Assembly: GCA_964550025.1 (NCBI GenBank)
Contig: CAZJYI010000133.1
Span: forward strand, 1-31,394
Length of the DNA stretch: 31,394 bases
Source of the DNA: CAZJYI01 sp964550025
Lineage (GTDB): Bacteria > Verrucomicrobiota > Kiritimatiellia > UBA8416 > CAYOBW01
Direction: 5' to 3'
In this document: piece after piece, positions 29,800 to 31,394 of the stretch
How positions within the stretch are numbered: position 1 is the first letter of the stretch
Layout: each line of letters starts with the position of its first letter
The notes under the pieces: generated by a model
What the model saw: only the letters and a program-made list of their open reading frames with translations
Told to the model about the DNA's origin: nothing
Database searches by the model: none
Program-made: the position numbers and the translations under genes

Positions 29800-31392
29800 A
29801 TGAAGAAAGTCGTCATTGGTCTTCTGGGGACGACGCTGGACCGGGGGCACGAAGCGGAGCGCTGGAATCACTGGCGCCCTTCCGTCAGCCTGTGCCAGCA
29901 CGAGGACCTGCTGATCGACCGCTTCGAGCTGCTCTACCAGCGGAAGTTCGAGAAGCTGGCCCGCGTCGTTGCGGCCGACGTGGTAGGCGTTTCCCCCGAG
30001 ACGAAAGTCGTGCACCACCTCCTGACGTTTCGGAAGCCGTGGGACTTCGAGGAGGTCTACGGCGACCTGCACGACTTCTGCCGGGGCTATGCGTTCGACC
30101 CGGACAACGAGGAGTACCTGGTTCACATCACGACCGGCACGCATGTCGCGCAGATCTGCCTCTTTCTCCTGACGGAGTCGCGCTACATCCCGGGCAAGCT
30201 CGTTCAGACCGGTCCGCCCAAGCGAAAAGACCTGGCCAAGCCGGGTTCGTACGACATCATCGACCTCGACCTGTCCCGGTACGACCGAATCGCGTCGCGC
30301 TTTCGCCAGGATACGCAGGACGACATCTCCTACCTCAAGTCGGGGATACCCACACGGAACGCCGCGTTCAACGCGCTTATAGAGGAGATCGAGCGCGTGG
30401 CCATGCATTCGGACGAGCCCATTCTGCTCATGGGGCCAACGGGCGCCGGGAAATCGCTTCTCGCCCGGCGAGTCTACGAGCTGAAGCGTTCGCGCGGCCA
30501 GCTCAGCGGCAACTTCGTCGAGGTGAACTGCGCGACGCTGCGCGGCGATGCCGCGCTGTCGGCCCTGTTCGGTCACAGGAAAGGCGCGTTCACCGGGGCC
30601 GCTCGTGACCGCGAGGGACTCCTGCGTGAGGCCGACAAGGGTCTGCTCTTCCTGGACGAGATCGGCGAGCTCGGGCTTGATGAACAGGCCATGCTGTTGC
30701 GCGCCGTCGAGGAGAAGCTCTTCTACCCCATGGGGTCGGACCGCGAAGTCAGCAGCAATTTCCAGTTGATCTGCGGAACGAATCGCGAACTGCGCGACGC
30801 CATATCCGAAGGCCGATTCAGGCAGGACCTGTTCGAGCGCGTGAACCTGTGGACCTTCCGCTACCCCGGACTTCGGGACCGGATCGAGGACATCGAGCCT
30901 AACCTGGACTACGAGCTGGACCGCTACACCGAAAAGCACAACCGGCAGGTGCGCTTCAGCCGGGAGGCGCGACGGCAGTTTCTGTCCTTTGCCCGTTCCC
31001 CGGAAGCCGCGTGGAGCGCCAACTTCCGCGACCTCAACAACGCCGTCGTCCGCATGGCCACGCTGGCGCCGGGGGGACGCATCACCGAAGAGGTCGTCGA
31101 CCACGAGATTGCCCGGCTACGCACAAAGTGGTGCGGACTGGAAACCGCAGACGGCGAACGCATTCTCGGAGACGTCCTGGGGCCGGAACAGGTCGCGGCG
31201 CTGGACCGCTTCGACCGTGTCCAGCTCGCCGACGTGGTGACCGTGTGCCGCTCAGCCCGAACCCTGTCGGAAGCCGGGCGGGCACTCTTCGCCGTCTCCC
31301 GCAGCAAACGGAAGACGACCAACGATTCCGACCGCCTGCGAAAATACCTGGCGCGCTTCTCGCTGACGTGGGAGGACGTGAGGGGCGGCTAG
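29800..31392 (+). CDS. rtcR: RtcR, sigma-54-dependent activator of RNA repair genes
   Basis: 530 aa, essentially the E. coli RtcR length (532). The N-terminal CARF-like/RtcR domain (about 1-180) begins KKVVIGLLGTTLDRG and contains HITTGTHVAQICLFLLTE; it is thought to sense RNA ends or cyclic-phosphate RNA. The AAA+ domain follows: Walker A GPTGAGKS (212-219), sigma-54 contact loop GAFTGA (262-267), Walker B GLLFLDEIGE, and arginine-finger regions near RFRQDLFER. The C-terminus (about 440-530) is a helix-turn-helix region, ending LRKYLARFSLTWEDVRGG. All motifs required for sigma-54 activation are intact. It is divergent from the tRNA-slipin-rtcA-rtcB cluster, as E. coli rtcR is from rtcBA. It stops 2 bases before the window ends. 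Confidence 0.95.
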   Translation: MKKVVIGLLGTTLDRGHEAERWNHWRPSVSLCQHEDLLIDRFELLYQRKFEKLARVVAADVVGVSPETKVVHHLLTFRKPWDFEEVYGDLHDFCRGYAFDPDNEEYLVHITTGTHVAQICLFLLTESRYIPGKLVQTGPPKRKDLAKPGSYDIIDLDLSRYDRIASRFRQDTQDDISYLKSGIPTRNAAFNALIEEIERVAMHSDEPILLMGPTGAGKSLLARRVYELKRSRGQLSGNFVEVNCATLRGDAALSALFGHRKGAFTGAARDREGLLREADKGLLFLDEIGELGLDEQAMLLRAVEEKLFYPMGSDREVSSNFQLICGTNRELRDAISEGRFRQDLFERVNLWTFRYPGLRDRIEDIEPNLDYELDRYTEKHNRQVRFSREARRQFLSFARSPEAAWSANFRDLNNAVVRMATLAPGGRITEEVVDHEIARLRTKWCGLETADGERILGDVLGPEQVAALDRFDRVQLADVVTVCRSARTLSEAGRALFAVSRSKRKTTNDSDRLRKYLARFSLTWEDVRGG

Positions 31393-31394
31393 CT

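Noticed and set aside
29758..31104. Long minus-strand open frame opposite rtcR
   Set aside because: It is the antisense of rtcR and has no recognisable domain; rtcR motifs are complete in the plus strand.

Overview
The window is about 31.4 kb of GC-rich bacterial DNA with 24 protein genes that I can support and one tRNA gene. The gene content points to the Planctomycetota/Verrucomicrobiota/Lentisphaerota/Kiritimatiellota (PVC) assemblage. The pointers are a secreted sialate O-acetylesterase, a DUF1080 protein and a GH10 enzyme side by side, a Tat-exported Gfo/Idh/MocA oxidoreductase, a zinc ribbon-TM-SHD1 protein, and many intergenic low-complexity and hairpin repeats. A superoxide reductase and Nqr-type subunits suggest an anaerobe or microaerophile. 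The phylum is an inference; there is no rRNA or other marker here.

Layout. 1-1690: a 42-bp tandem repeat, a PHP-domain phosphoesterase (minus) and a repeat-rich spacer. 1691-5979: a carbohydrate cluster (SGNH esterase, DUF1080, GH10). 6253-10730: a SAM methyltransferase (minus), then a DUF401 membrane protein, nqrE, nqrF and a small conserved protein (plus). 11066-13396 (minus): ThiF/MoeB-like E1 enzyme, cysK, and a separately promoted rubredoxin-domain superoxide reductase. 13595-17161: a CHASE4 hybrid histidine kinase (minus), divergent from an Rrf2 Fe-S regulator and a thioredoxin-like [2Fe-2S] ferredoxin. 17406-22144: Gfo/Idh/MocA oxidoreductase, a two-component pair and a B12-binding radical SAM enzyme. 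22589-23488: a zinc ribbon-TM-SHD1 protein.

23451-31392 is the most interesting part: an RNA-repair locus. On the minus strand, reading from high to low coordinates, come a tRNA-Ile(GAU)-like gene, a slipin/SPFH protein, RtcA (RNA 3'-phosphate cyclase), RtcB (RNA ligase), a basic zinc-ribbon protein and an RlaP-type nucleotidyltransferase. RtcR, the sigma-54 activator with a CARF-like sensor domain, is divergent at the right end. A sigma-54-like -24/-12 element (29632-29647) lies between RtcR and the tRNA, reading toward the tRNA, and a weaker one (28884-28899) lies just before slipin. The tRNA has a perfect body but a C1-C72 mismatch and no encoded CCA. This suggests that the tRNA may sit in the RtcR-controlled leader and act as sensor, decoy or repair substrate. 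That is a hypothesis, not something the sequence proves.

Most gene starts were set by Shine-Dalgarno sequence and family N-terminus; uncertain ones are flagged. Promoter calls are eye-matched consensus sequences and are low to moderate in confidence.
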